DNA from: Hymenobacter psychrophilus
GTDB taxonomy: Bacteria > Bacteroidota > Bacteroidia > Cytophagales > Hymenobacteraceae
NCBI RefSeq assembly: GCF_900107135.1
Contig: NZ_FNOV01000002.1
Span: forward strand, 186,001 to 250,000
Direction of reading: 5' to 3'
Length of the DNA: 64,000 bases
In this document: piece by piece, positions 1-7,962 of the stretch
Layout: every line of letters starts with the position of its first letter
Numbering within the stretch: the first letter of the stretch is position 1
The notes under the pieces: model-generated
Told to the model about the DNA's origin: nothing
What the model saw: only the letters and a program-made list of their open reading frames with translations
The model's database searches: none
Program-made: the position numbers and the translations under genes

Positions 1-1
1 G

Positions 2-721
2 GCGCTGGATGAGCTGCGCACCACCGATACGCTGCGCCGCGAGCTGGTGGCCAACATCTCCCACGACTTGCGCACCCCGCTGGCCAGCATTGAGGGCTAC
101 ACCGAAACTATCCTGCTCCGCCAGCACCTGCTGGCCCCCGCCGAGCAGCAGCAGTACCTGGAAACCATCCTCAAAAACACCCACAGCCTGAAGCGTTTGA
201 TGTCCGAGCTCTTTGAACTCTCGAAACTCGAAGCCCACCAGACGGTGCCCCAGCCCGAGCCTTTTTCGCTCCCCGAGCTGGTCCACGACGTGGTGCAGCA
301 GCTCAAACCCACTGCCCAAACCCAGGCCGTTACCCTGCGGGTTGAACCCACCCCCGCCGCCCTGCCCTTTGCCTACGCCGACGTGGGCCTGCTGGAACGG
401 GTACTGCAAAACCTGCTCGACAACGCCCTGCGCTACACGCCCGCCGGCGGCGCAGTGTGCGTGCAGGTAACCCCCACCGCCGGCCGCCTCGCGTTGCAGG
501 TGCGCGATACCGGCCCAGGCATTGCCGCCCCCGACCTGCCCCACCTCTTCGATCGGTTCTACCACTCCGACCAGGTGCGCCGCAAGTCGCGGGGCGGGTC
601 GGGGCTGGGGCTGGCGATTGCCCGCAAGATTGTGGAGCTGCACGGCGGCGAGCTGACCGTCAGCAGCACCCAGGGCCAGGGGGCGTGCTTTACGTTTTCG
701 GTGCCGGTATACGAGCCTTGA
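2..721 (+). CDS. Sensor histidine kinase, C-terminal part (5' end outside window)
   Basis: This is the kinase core of a membrane sensor histidine kinase. The reading frame is open from base 2, so the sensor part lies upstream of the window. The dimerisation/phosphoacceptor helix carries the H-box NISHDLRTPL with the phosphorylated His at residue 21 of the fragment. An HATPase domain follows with the N-box LQNLLDNALRY, the G1 box RDTGPGI and the G2 box SGLGLAIARKIVELHGG. The domains look intact up to the TGA. The next gene downstream, on the same strand after a 385-bp gap, starts an RND efflux operon, and that gap holds an array of TTAA half sites typical of OmpR-family regulators. I infer that the kinase and an unseen upstream partner regulator control the pump. 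The kinase class is certain; the signal is unknown. Confidence 0.93.
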   Translation, partial: ALDELRTTDTLRRELVANISHDLRTPLASIEGYTETILLRQHLLAPAEQQQYLETILKNTHSLKRLMSELFELSKLEAHQTVPQPEPFSLPELVHDVVQQLKPTAQTQAVTLRVEPTPAALPFAYADVGLLERVLQNLLDNALRYTPAGGAVCVQVTPTAGRLALQVRDTGPGIAAPDLPHLFDRFYHSDQVRRKSRGGSGLGLAIARKIVELHGGELTVSSTQGQGACFTFSVPVYEP

Positions 722-1000
722 GCAGTCGGGGCAAGCCTGAAGATGCGCCGGCAACTTCTCTCCCCAAAAGCGTTCTGCTGCCGCCAATAGCAGCCACCCG
801 TCAGGCGCTACCGATTTGCTGGTAATTATTCCCGCCGCCGCCGCTGGGATTCTCTTTCTATCAGCCAGCGCATGCAGCCTCTGGTATCCTATATATACAC
901 CCGATAAAATCAGCAGTTCCGAACGGTTTCTCGTCCCTAACGAGGCCGGATTGCCGGCTTTGCGCCTGGTAGCGGGAGTAGCCGGGGGACGGGTAGGGCA

Positions 1001-1037
1001 TTAACGCTTTTTAATGTCGCCTTAACCTGACCCTAAT
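1001..1037 (+). promoter_or_regulatory. Candidate OmpR/PhoB-family binding region ahead of the efflux operon
   Basis: Bases 722-1106 hold no convincing gene. Within them, TTAAC at 1001, TTAAT at 1011, TTAAC at 1022 and a degenerate CTAAT at 1033 repeat with a spacing of 10 to 11 bp, one helical turn. The first two also form a CATTAA-N6-TTAATG palindrome (999-1016). Direct repeats with an 11-bp step are the usual target of OmpR/PhoB winged-helix regulators. The array ends about 70 bp before the adaptor start codon. The assignment is an inference from the pattern and from the adjacent kinase. Confidence 0.5.
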
Positions 1038-1106
1038 CCGGGGGAATGACTTTTGTGCCGTCGGGCTGCCTTCCGACGCACTTCTTTCGTCCCCAACTCC
1101 TCTCCA

Positions 1107-2249
1107 ATGCCCCTGCCCCTGCTCGCCCGTTTCCGTTGGTTGCTGCTGCCGCTGTGCGCCGCTTCGCTCGCCGGCTGCGGGGCCGAAACCCAGGCCGACA
1201 CGCCCAGGAAAGACACGCTGCCCGAAATTCTGGTGACGGCGCTGCACGCCCGCGACACGGTGCTCACCCACGCCTACGTGGCCGACATTCAGGCCGTGCG
1301 CAACGTGGAAGTCCGGGGCCGGGTCGAAGGATTTCTAGAGGAAATTTACGTGGACGAGGGCCAGACCGTGCGCAAGGGACAGACGCTTTTCCGCCTCAAC
1401 GACACCGAGTACCGTAGCCGCCTGAGCCAGGCCCGCGCGGCCTTGGGCAGCGCCCGCGCCGATGCCCGTGTGGCCCAGCTGGAAGTGGAGCGCGTGCAAC
1501 TGCTGGTGAGCAAAAACATCATCTCGAAAACCGAGCTCGATGTAGCCCGCGCCAAGCTGCACGCCGCCCAGGCGGCCGTACAGCAGCAGCTGTCGGCCCA
1601 GGCCCAAGCCAACCTCGACCTATCGTACACACTCGTCAAGGCCCCTTTCGACGGTGTTATCAACCGCATCCCACTTAAGAAAGGCAGCGTGATTGAGGAC
1701 GGAAACCTGCTCACGTCCATTTCCGACGCGGCCGACGTTTTCGCCTACTTCAACGTGTCGGAGGCCGAATACCTGGAATATGTGAAGACCCGCCGCCAAG
1801 ACTCGGCCCGCGCCACCAACGTGGCCACACTCATTCTGGCCGACGGCAGCACCTACCCGGTAGCGGGCAAGGTAGAAACCGTCGAGTCGCAGTTTGCGCC
1901 CAATACCGGTTCCATTGCTTTCCGCGCCCGTTTCGACAACCCCAAGTTTCTGCTGCGCCACGGCGCCACGGGCAAGGTGCTGCTCACCAACACCGTGAAA
2001 GACGCCGTGCTCGTGCCCCAGAAATCGGTGTTTGAGGTGCAGGACAAAAACTATGTGTACCTGCTCGGCACTGGTGGCAAGGTAAGCCAGCAGGCCTTCG
2101 AGCCCGAAGCCCGCCTCGCCGATTACTACGTGGTGAAGGCCGGCCTCAAGCCCGGCGACCGGGTGGTGTACGAAGGCATCCAGGAGCTGCGCGACGGCGC
2201 CATCATCAAGCCCCGGCTGGTTACGATGAAAGAGATGCTGAACAGGTAA
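1107..2249 (+). CDS. RND efflux periplasmic adaptor subunit (membrane fusion lipoprotein)
   Basis: This is the adaptor of a tripartite efflux pump, bridging the inner-membrane RND pump and the outer-membrane channel. I chose the ATG at 1107 rather than an upstream in-frame GTG because it gives a classic lipoprotein signal with the lipobox LAGC and acylated Cys24, and a 380-residue protein, normal for AcrA/MexA relatives. A biotinyl-lipoyl-like half (RGRVEGFLEEIYVDEGQ), an alpha-helical hairpin (about residues 100-155) and a second lipoyl half (VKAPFDGVINRIPLKKGSVI) are visible, followed by beta-barrel and membrane-proximal domains. The gene leads an operon with the pump at 2510 and the channel at 5825. 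Substrate cannot be told from sequence. The upstream TTAA array suggests two-component control. Confidence 0.92.
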   Translation: MPLPLLARFRWLLLPLCAASLAGCGAETQADTPRKDTLPEILVTALHARDTVLTHAYVADIQAVRNVEVRGRVEGFLEEIYVDEGQTVRKGQTLFRLNDTEYRSRLSQARAALGSARADARVAQLEVERVQLLVSKNIISKTELDVARAKLHAAQAAVQQQLSAQAQANLDLSYTLVKAPFDGVINRIPLKKGSVIEDGNLLTSISDAADVFAYFNVSEAEYLEYVKTRRQDSARATNVATLILADGSTYPVAGKVETVESQFAPNTGSIAFRARFDNPKFLLRHGATGKVLLTNTVKDAVLVPQKSVFEVQDKNYVYLLGTGGKVSQQAFEPEARLADYYVVKAGLKPGDRVVYEGIQELRDGAIIKPRLVTMKEMLNR

Positions 2250-2279
2250 GAACAGCGGGGAATAACGGGCTAATAGAAC

Positions 2280-2438
2280 CGTCATGCTGAGCATGTGGCG
2301 CATAGAGCCAGTGTCGGAGCGTAGTCGAAGCATCTCGCGTGCAATGGTAATCCAATCATCACAAGCTACTTCTGCACGCGAGATGCTTCGACTACGGCTG
2401 CGCACCCTGGCTTGATGCGCCATATGCTCAGCATGACG
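2280..2438. repeat. Long REP-like inverted repeat between adaptor and pump genes
   Basis: The outer ends are CGTCATGCTGAGCAT (2280-2294) and its complement near 2424-2438. The inner arms 2321-2343 and 2373-2395 are perfect 23-bp complements. A transcript would fold into one long interrupted hairpin inside the operon. The GTCATnCTGAGC end recurs at 44115-44217, and as partial or degraded copies near 31138, 39193 and 63481, so this is a dispersed family rather than a chance terminator. Confidence 0.85.
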
Positions 2439-2468
2439 TCCTTATAAGCCCCACCCCTACTGAACGAC

Positions 2469-2509
2469 CTAAGCACAAAAAACTAAGCACCAAGCACTAA
2501 CAAGAAAGA
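2469..2509 (+). repeat. Start-proximal 7-bp word array before the RND pump gene
   Basis: From 2469 to the base before the pump ATG the sequence reads as six degenerate 7-bp words. The first and third are CTAAGCA, and later words are variants such as CCAAGCA and CTAACAA. The array is A-rich and ends directly at the start codon. No complementary arm is obvious nearby. It matches the start-proximal arms of the paired elements elsewhere in the window. Confidence 0.6.
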
Positions 2510-5500
2510 ATGCTCGCACTCTTCATTCGCCGGCCGGTTTTGTCGCTGGTTATTTCACTCTTTATTACCCTGCTGGGCGGGCTGGCGCTGTTTACGCTGC
2601 CCATCACCCAGTTCCCCGACATCGTGCCGCCCTCCGTTACGGTGACGGCCAAGTACACCGGCGCCAACTCGGAGGTGCTGGCCAAGGCTGTGGCCACGCC
2701 GCTGGAGCGGGCCATCAACGGCGTACCGGGCATGACCTACATTCAATCGGTGAACAGCAACAGCGGCACCACGCTGATTACCGTGTTTTTTGAGGTGGGC
2801 ACCGACCCCGACTTGGCCGCCGTGAACGTGCAGAACCGGGTGCAGACTGTCATTGACGAGCTGCCCGAGGAGGTAATTAAGGCCGGCGTGGCCACCGAGA
2901 AAGAGGTGAACAGCATGCTGCTCTACCTCAACATCATGAGCGAAGACCCCAAGGTGGGCGAGAAGTTTATTTATAACTTCGCCGATATCAACGTTTTGCA
3001 GGAGCTCAAGCGCATTGATGGCGTGGGCTTCGCCGAAATCATGGGCTCGCGCGAGTACTCGATGCGGGTGTGGCTGCAACCCGACCGCATGGTGGCCTAC
3101 AACGTGTCGGCCGACGAGGTGGTGGAGGCCATCCGGGCCCAGAACGTGGAGGCGGCCCCGGGCCGCTCGGGCGAAAGCTCGGGCTCGCAGGCCCAGGTGC
3201 TGCAGTACGTGCTGCGCTACACCGGCAAAATGTTCGAGCCCAAGCAGTACGAAAACGTGGTGCTGCGGGCCAACCCCGACGGCTCGGTACTGCGTCTCAA
3301 AGACGTGGCCGAAGTCAAGTTCGACGTGCTCAACTACGGCATGACCTCGAAGATTGACGGCCGGCCCTCGGCCGCCATCATGCTCAAGCAGCGCCCCGGC
3401 TCCAACGCCTCGGAGGTAATTGCCAACGTAAAAACGCGCATGGCCGAGCTGAAAGGCACCAGCTTCCCGCCCGGCATGACCTACAACGTGTCGTACGACG
3501 TCTCGCGCTTCCTCGACGCCAGCATCAACGCCGTACTCATCACGCTACTGGAGGCCTTCGTGCTGGTGTTTATTGTGGTGTACCTGTTTTTGCAGGACTG
3601 GCGCTCGACGCTGATTCCGGCCTTGGCCGTGCCGGTGGCGCTTGTTGGCACGCTGTTTTTCATGCAGCTGCTGGGCTTCAGTATCAACCTGCTCACGCTG
3701 TTTGCGCTGGTGCTGGCCATTGGTATTGTGGTCGATAACGCCATTGTGGTGGTGGAAGCCGTGCACGCCAAAATGCACGAAAAGCACCTCTCGGCCATGG
3801 ATGCCACGCTGGAAGCCATGGGTGAAATCGGGGGCGCCATTGTGGCTATTACCCTCGTGATGTCGGCCGTGTTTATTCCGGTGTCGTTCATGGACGGGCC
3901 GGTGGGCGTGTTCTACCGCCAGTTCTCGCTCACGCTGGCCATTGCCATTGTGATTTCGGGCGTGAACGCGCTGACCCTGACGCCGGCTTTGTGCGCGCTC
4001 ATGCTCAAGCCAATTAACGAAGGCGAAGAGGCTAAAAAGGGCCTGATTGACCGCTTCTTAGCCGGCTTCAACCGGCGCTATGAAAACCTAGCCCAGGGTT
4101 ACCAGCGTCTGGTGCGCTACGTGGCCAACCGCCGCGTCATCACCATTGGCCTGCTGCTAGGTTTCACCCTGGCCACCTGGGGCGTGCAGTCGGTGCTGCC
4201 TTCGGGATTCATCCCGACCGAGGACCAGGGCATGATTTACGTGAACGTGACCACCCCGCCCGGCGCCACCGTCGAGCGTACCGAGCGCGTGCTCGACGAG
4301 GTGGAGAAAGTGGCCGCCAGCCTCAAGCCGGTCGAGTCGGTATCGACGCTGGCCGGCTACAGCCTCATGAACGAGGTGGCGGGTTCCAGCTACGGCATGG
4401 CCATGATCAACCTCAAAACGTGGAAAGACCGCGACCAGTCGGTAACTGAGCTGATTGCCGAGCTCAACGAGAAAACCAAGGACATCAACGACGCCGACAT
4501 CCAGTTCTTCCCGCCGCCCACCGTGCCCGGTTTCGGCAACTCGGCCGGCTTCGAGCTGCGCCTGCTCGACCGCACCGGCCGCGGCGACCTGCAGCAGACG
4601 GCCAAGGTCAGCCAGGATTTCGTGGCGGCCCTGCGCCAGTCGCCCGCCATCGGCTCGGCCTTCACCGGCTTCGACGCCAGCTTCCCGCAGTACTTGATTC
4701 ACGTGGATCAGGACCAGGCCGCCAAGAAGGGCGTGACCGTGGACAAGGCCATGAGCACGCTCCAGACGCTGATGGGCTCGTTTTACGCCTCCAACTTCAT
4801 CCGTTTCGGCCAGATGTACAAGGTAATGGTGCAGGCCGACCCCAGCTTCCGCACCCAGCCCGAGGACGTGCTGAAGTTGTACGTGAAAAACGACCGCAAC
4901 GAGATGGTGCCCTACTCGGCCTTCGTGCGGCTGGAGCGCGTGTACGGCCCCGAGCAGCTCACGCGCTACAACATGTACACCTCGGCCATGATCAACGGCG
5001 ACTCGGCCCCCGGCTTCTCGTCGGGCGACGTGATTTCGACTATCGAAAAAGTAGCCGCCACCGAGCTGCCCCGGGGCTACAGCTACGAGTGGAGCGGCAT
5101 GACGCGGGAGCAGATTTTGAGCGGCAACCAGGCCCTGTACGTGTTCGGCATCGTGCTCATTTTCGTGTACCTGCTGCTGGCCGCCCAGTACGAAAGCTTC
5201 CTGCTGCCGCTGCCGGTGCTGCTGAGTTTGCCCACCGGCATCTTCGGGGCCTTCCTGGCCCTCAAGCTGCTGGGCCTCGAAAACAATATCTACGCCCAGG
5301 TTTCGCTGGTAATGCTGATTGGTTTGCTGGGCAAAAACGCCATTCTAATCATCGAATTCGCGGTGCTTAAGCGCAAGGAAGGCCTCTCGGCCCTCGATGC
5401 GGCCGTGGAAGGCGCCTACGCCCGCCTGCGCCCCATCCTGATGACCAGCTTCGCCTTCGTGGCCGGCCTGATTCCGCTCACCATCGCCACCGGCGCGGGC

Positions 5501-5677
5501 GCGCTCGGCAACCGCTCCATCGGCACGGCCGCGGCCGGCGGCATGCTCATCGGCACCCTGTTCGGCGTCATCCTGATTCCGGGCCTGTACGTGCTGTTTT
5601 CGGGCGGCGGCCAGAAGAAGAAAGACAAACCCGCTGAACCGGTGGAAACGCCCGTGGAGGAAGCCGTTCTGGTTTGA
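2510..5677 (+). CDS. RND efflux pump, HAE1 (AcrB-like) inner-membrane permease
   Basis: This is the proton-driven inner-membrane pump of the tripartite efflux system, 1055 residues, the usual length for AcrB/MexB relatives. An N-terminal transmembrane helix follows ARPVLS-type sequence (FIRRPVLSLVIS), then a large porter loop, a helical block at about 335-530, a second porter loop and a final helical block at about 865-1035. The TM4 proton-relay motif reads GIVVDNAIVVVE: Asp409 matches AcrB D407, but the neighbouring Asp is replaced by Asn410. The relay Lys is present in GLLGKNAILIIEFA (Lys942). It sits 260 bp after the adaptor, with a long inverted repeat between them, and 147 bp before the channel gene. 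The family is certain; substrates are unknown. Confidence 0.95.
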   Translation: MLALFIRRPVLSLVISLFITLLGGLALFTLPITQFPDIVPPSVTVTAKYTGANSEVLAKAVATPLERAINGVPGMTYIQSVNSNSGTTLITVFFEVGTDPDLAAVNVQNRVQTVIDELPEEVIKAGVATEKEVNSMLLYLNIMSEDPKVGEKFIYNFADINVLQELKRIDGVGFAEIMGSREYSMRVWLQPDRMVAYNVSADEVVEAIRAQNVEAAPGRSGESSGSQAQVLQYVLRYTGKMFEPKQYENVVLRANPDGSVLRLKDVAEVKFDVLNYGMTSKIDGRPSAAIMLKQRPGSNASEVIANVKTRMAELKGTSFPPGMTYNVSYDVSRFLDASINAVLITLLEAFVLVFIVVYLFLQDWRSTLIPALAVPVALVGTLFFMQLLGFSINLLTLFALVLAIGIVVDNAIVVVEAVHAKMHEKHLSAMDATLEAMGEIGGAIVAITLVMSAVFIPVSFMDGPVGVFYRQFSLTLAIAIVISGVNALTLTPALCALMLKPINEGEEAKKGLIDRFLAGFNRRYENLAQGYQRLVRYVANRRVITIGLLLGFTLATWGVQSVLPSGFIPTEDQGMIYVNVTTPPGATVERTERVLDEVEKVAASLKPVESVSTLAGYSLMNEVAGSSYGMAMINLKTWKDRDQSVTELIAELNEKTKDINDADIQFFPPPTVPGFGNSAGFELRLLDRTGRGDLQQTAKVSQDFVAALRQSPAIGSAFTGFDASFPQYLIHVDQDQAAKKGVTVDKAMSTLQTLMGSFYASNFIRFGQMYKVMVQADPSFRTQPEDVLKLYVKNDRNEMVPYSAFVRLERVYGPEQLTRYNMYTSAMINGDSAPGFSSGDVISTIEKVAATELPRGYSYEWSGMTREQILSGNQALYVFGIVLIFVYLLLAAQYESFLLPLPVLLSLPTGIFGAFLALKLLGLENNIYAQVSLVMLIGLLGKNAILIIEFAVLKRKEGLSALDAAVEGAYARLRPILMTSFAFVAGLIPLTIATGAGALGNRSIGTAAAGGMLIGTLFGVILIPGLYVLFSGGGQKKKDKPAEPVETPVEEAVLV

Positions 5678-5768
5678 CCCGCGTCCCAGGGTTGAAACCC
5701 TGGGCTACGGAGCGTTTTCGTTGCACATGCCCGCTGACTAGCCCAGGGTTTCAACCCTGGGACGCGGG
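5678..5768. repeat. Perfect 29-bp inverted repeat with nested palindromes
   Basis: Arms 5678-5706 and 5740-5768 are exact reverse complements around a 33-bp centre. Each arm is itself nearly self-complementary, because CCCAGGGTT is followed by its own complement GAAACCCTGGG. The left arm begins one base after the pump stop codon. It may form a double hairpin between pump and channel cistrons. It is probably a mobile or REP-like intergenic element rather than a simple terminator, since the operon continues. Confidence 0.88.
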
Positions 5769-5783
5769 AGCCTTTGCCAAGAA

Positions 5784-5818
5784 ATTCCAGCTTCCAGCTC
5801 CTGATTCCTAGCTTCTCC
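5784..5818 (+). repeat. Start-proximal 7-bp word array before the efflux channel gene
   Basis: Five 7-bp words run from 5784, beginning ATTCCAG CTTCCAG, with variants following, and end six bases before the ATG at 5825. They resemble the words in the right arm of the element before lpxC (40489-40523). No matching left arm was found here. Confidence 0.55.
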
Positions 5819-5824
5819 CTAAAA

Positions 5825-7330
5825 ATGCCCCGCTTTTCCCGTTCCGTTCTTTCCTTTCTTACCGCTGCTTCGCTGGCGGCCACGGGCTGCCGGGTGGCCG
5901 CGCCCCCGGCCCTGCCCCGGGCCGCCGCTGTGCCACTGGTCTTTCCGCTGTCCACCGTCACGCCCAGAACTGATTCAGTTGTTATGGCCCCGGCAACCGA
6001 CTCCGCCTCGTTTGCCCGCCAGCCCTGGCGCGAGCTGTTCGCCGACCCGAACCTGGTTTCGCTGATTGACACCGCGCTGCAGGCCAACCCCGATTTGCGC
6101 ATCACGCTGCAGCGCATCGAAATTGCGCGGGCCGATTTGCTGCTGCGGCGCGGGGCATTACTGCCCCAGGTGGAAGGCGTGGCCAGCGCCAGCGTGGAGC
6201 GTTTCGGCGACTACACGCTCAACGGCATTGGCAACTACGACACCAACCTGTCGCCCAATATCGAGGGCAAACAGCGGATTCCGACGCCTACGCCCGACTT
6301 TTTTCTGGGTTTGCGCTCGTCGTGGGAAATTGATTTATGGGGCAAGCTGCGCCAGCGCCGCCAGGCTGCCTACCTGCACCTGCTGGCCACCGAGCGGGGC
6401 CGCCACCTGGTGCAAACCCAGCTGGTAGCCGAAGTAGCCCGGCAGTACTTCACCCTGCTCAGCTACGACAACGAACTGCTGGTACTGCGCAAGAACCAGC
6501 AGCTGCAGGAGCGCGCCCTCGACATTGTGGGCACGCTTAAGCGCGCTGGCCGAGCCAACGAGCTGGCCGTGCAGCAGTTCAGAGCCCAGCTGCTGCGCAC
6601 CCGCGCCCTGGAGGCCGAAACCCAGCAGCGCGTGGCCGCCACCGAAAACACGCTCAACCGCTTACTCGGCCGCTACCCTCGCCCTATTGCCCGCCCTGTG
6701 GCGCTGCTGGAGCAGGCGCTGCCCAACCGGGTAATGGCCGGCCTACCCGCCGCCACCCTGCTGCGCCGCCCCGATGTGCGCCAAGCCGAGCTGGAGCTGG
6801 TAGCCACCCGCGCCGATGTGTCGGCCGCTCGCGCTGCCTTCCTGCCCTCGCTGCGCCTCACGCCCTACGTGGGCCTGAACGCCTACCGGGCCTCGGTCCT
6901 GTTCACCACGCCCGGCTCGCTGGCCTACGGGCTGCTGGCCGGCCTTTCGGCCCCGCTCTTCAACCGCGCCGAGCTGCAGGCCGACTACCGCCGCTCGGTA
7001 GCCGGGCAGCAAATTGCCTACAGCACCTACCAGAAGGCCATTCAGGTGGGTTTTGAGGAAGTGACCACCAACCTGCGCGGCATCGAGAACTACCAGCGCG
7101 TATTCGAGCTGCAGCAGCAGGAAGTGGAGGCCCTGCAACAAGCCGTGAGCATCTCCGACGACCTGTTCAAGGCCAACTACGCCACCTACCTCGAAGTCAT
7201 CAGCGCCCAGCGCAGCGTGCTCGAGGCCGAGCTTAACTTGACCAACACCCGCCGCCAGCAGTTCCTGCAGCTTATCGACCTGTACCGCGCCCTGGGCGGT
7301 GGCTGGACTCCGGTTGCGGCCGGGGAATAA
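5825..7330 (+). CDS. Efflux outer-membrane lipoprotein channel (NodT/OprM family)
   Basis: This is the TolC-like outer-membrane exit duct of the tripartite pump. I chose the ATG at 5825 because it gives a lipoprotein signal ending in TGC, with Cys22 as the likely acylation site; the earlier in-frame ATG at 5774 would put 17 unrelated residues before it. The 501-residue protein shows the duplicated outer-membrane-efflux organisation, with two long coiled helical repeats at about residues 70-270 and 300-495. The motif LLRRPDVRQAELELVATRAD, typical of NodT-type channels, starts the second repeat. It is the last gene of the operon that begins at 1107. An AT-rich island begins directly after its stop codon. 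Confidence 0.93.
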   Translation: MPRFSRSVLSFLTAASLAATGCRVAAPPALPRAAAVPLVFPLSTVTPRTDSVVMAPATDSASFARQPWRELFADPNLVSLIDTALQANPDLRITLQRIEIARADLLLRRGALLPQVEGVASASVERFGDYTLNGIGNYDTNLSPNIEGKQRIPTPTPDFFLGLRSSWEIDLWGKLRQRRQAAYLHLLATERGRHLVQTQLVAEVARQYFTLLSYDNELLVLRKNQQLQERALDIVGTLKRAGRANELAVQQFRAQLLRTRALEAETQQRVAATENTLNRLLGRYPRPIARPVALLEQALPNRVMAGLPAATLLRRPDVRQAELELVATRADVSAARAAFLPSLRLTPYVGLNAYRASVLFTTPGSLAYGLLAGLSAPLFNRAELQADYRRSVAGQQIAYSTYQKAIQVGFEEVTTNLRGIENYQRVFELQQQEVEALQQAVSISDDLFKANYATYLEVISAQRSVLEAELNLTNTRRQQFLQLIDLYRALGGGWTPVAAGE

Positions 7331-7436
7331 TTATCCGTTAATTCACTCTACTTTTATAGTAAATTCGCAAATTGCAGAACTGGATGCATGTATACATTAA
7401 ATTCGTTTGTGAATATTTTAATTAGAATACACATAT

Positions 7437-7820
7437 ATGATAAAGTCTAATTACATACTCAATATTTTAAATTTACTCTTTGATGGAGATATTGAAGGAA
7501 CTTCTGCAAGAAAACAGTTATCCTTTCTCACGCACAAAGATTTAGAATATACTGACACTGGCGTATTTATCAGGTTTTCACATTTGAATGAAATAGAAAA
7601 CTACAGGATAAATAACTTATGTTTGGTTCTTGATGGTGTCCGAATACAATCCTCAGTACACAGAATAGAAGCAGACGCAACCCTATTCTTCAAAAATGGT
7701 CTTGTAGACTATTTGGAGATTTGGTGTTACATAGGCACTTACCCCAAGCAAGAAATAAAGGCATACACATTGACGCAACACTGGGTCAATTCACCTAACA
7801 GAATAATTACAACAGAATAA
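7437..7820 (+). CDS. Hypothetical protein in an AT-rich island
   Basis: This 127-residue soluble protein has no family I recognise, no signal peptide and no membrane segment. Base composition is far richer in A and T than anything around it, codon use is different (many AAA, ATA, TTA), and the AT-rich zone runs from about 7331 to 7850, so the gene was probably acquired by transfer. The start ATG at 7437 follows an A/T-rich leader. The sequence alternates hydrophobic and polar stretches (ADATLFFKNGLVDYLEIWCYIG), suggesting a small alpha/beta fold. Orphan genes of this size and composition are often immunity or defence accessory proteins, but nothing in the sequence shows that, and no toxin gene is adjacent. 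Confidence 0.75.
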   Translation: MIKSNYILNILNLLFDGDIEGTSARKQLSFLTHKDLEYTDTGVFIRFSHLNEIENYRINNLCLVLDGVRIQSSVHRIEADATLFFKNGLVDYLEIWCYIGTYPKQEIKAYTLTQHWVNSPNRIITTE

Positions 7821-7962
7821 CCTACACATCTTTAATCTTACAGCTTCAATGTATACGATGGGCATCGATGACAGGGTCCGCACCTCGTAGTGAGTAGCAG
7901 TAGTAAGTACGAAACCAAATCCGGCAAATTTTCAGCTTGGCGTAGGTAATCCCCCCACTAGC

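Noticed and set aside
816-1004. Short open frame in the gap between the kinase and the efflux operon
   Set aside because: It has 62 codons, no similarity, and overlaps the TTAA regulatory array. Coding bias is not convincing.
7437-7820. Immunity protein of a toxin system
   Set aside because: Size and composition fit, but no toxin gene is adjacent and no family motif was recognised, so I keep it as hypothetical.
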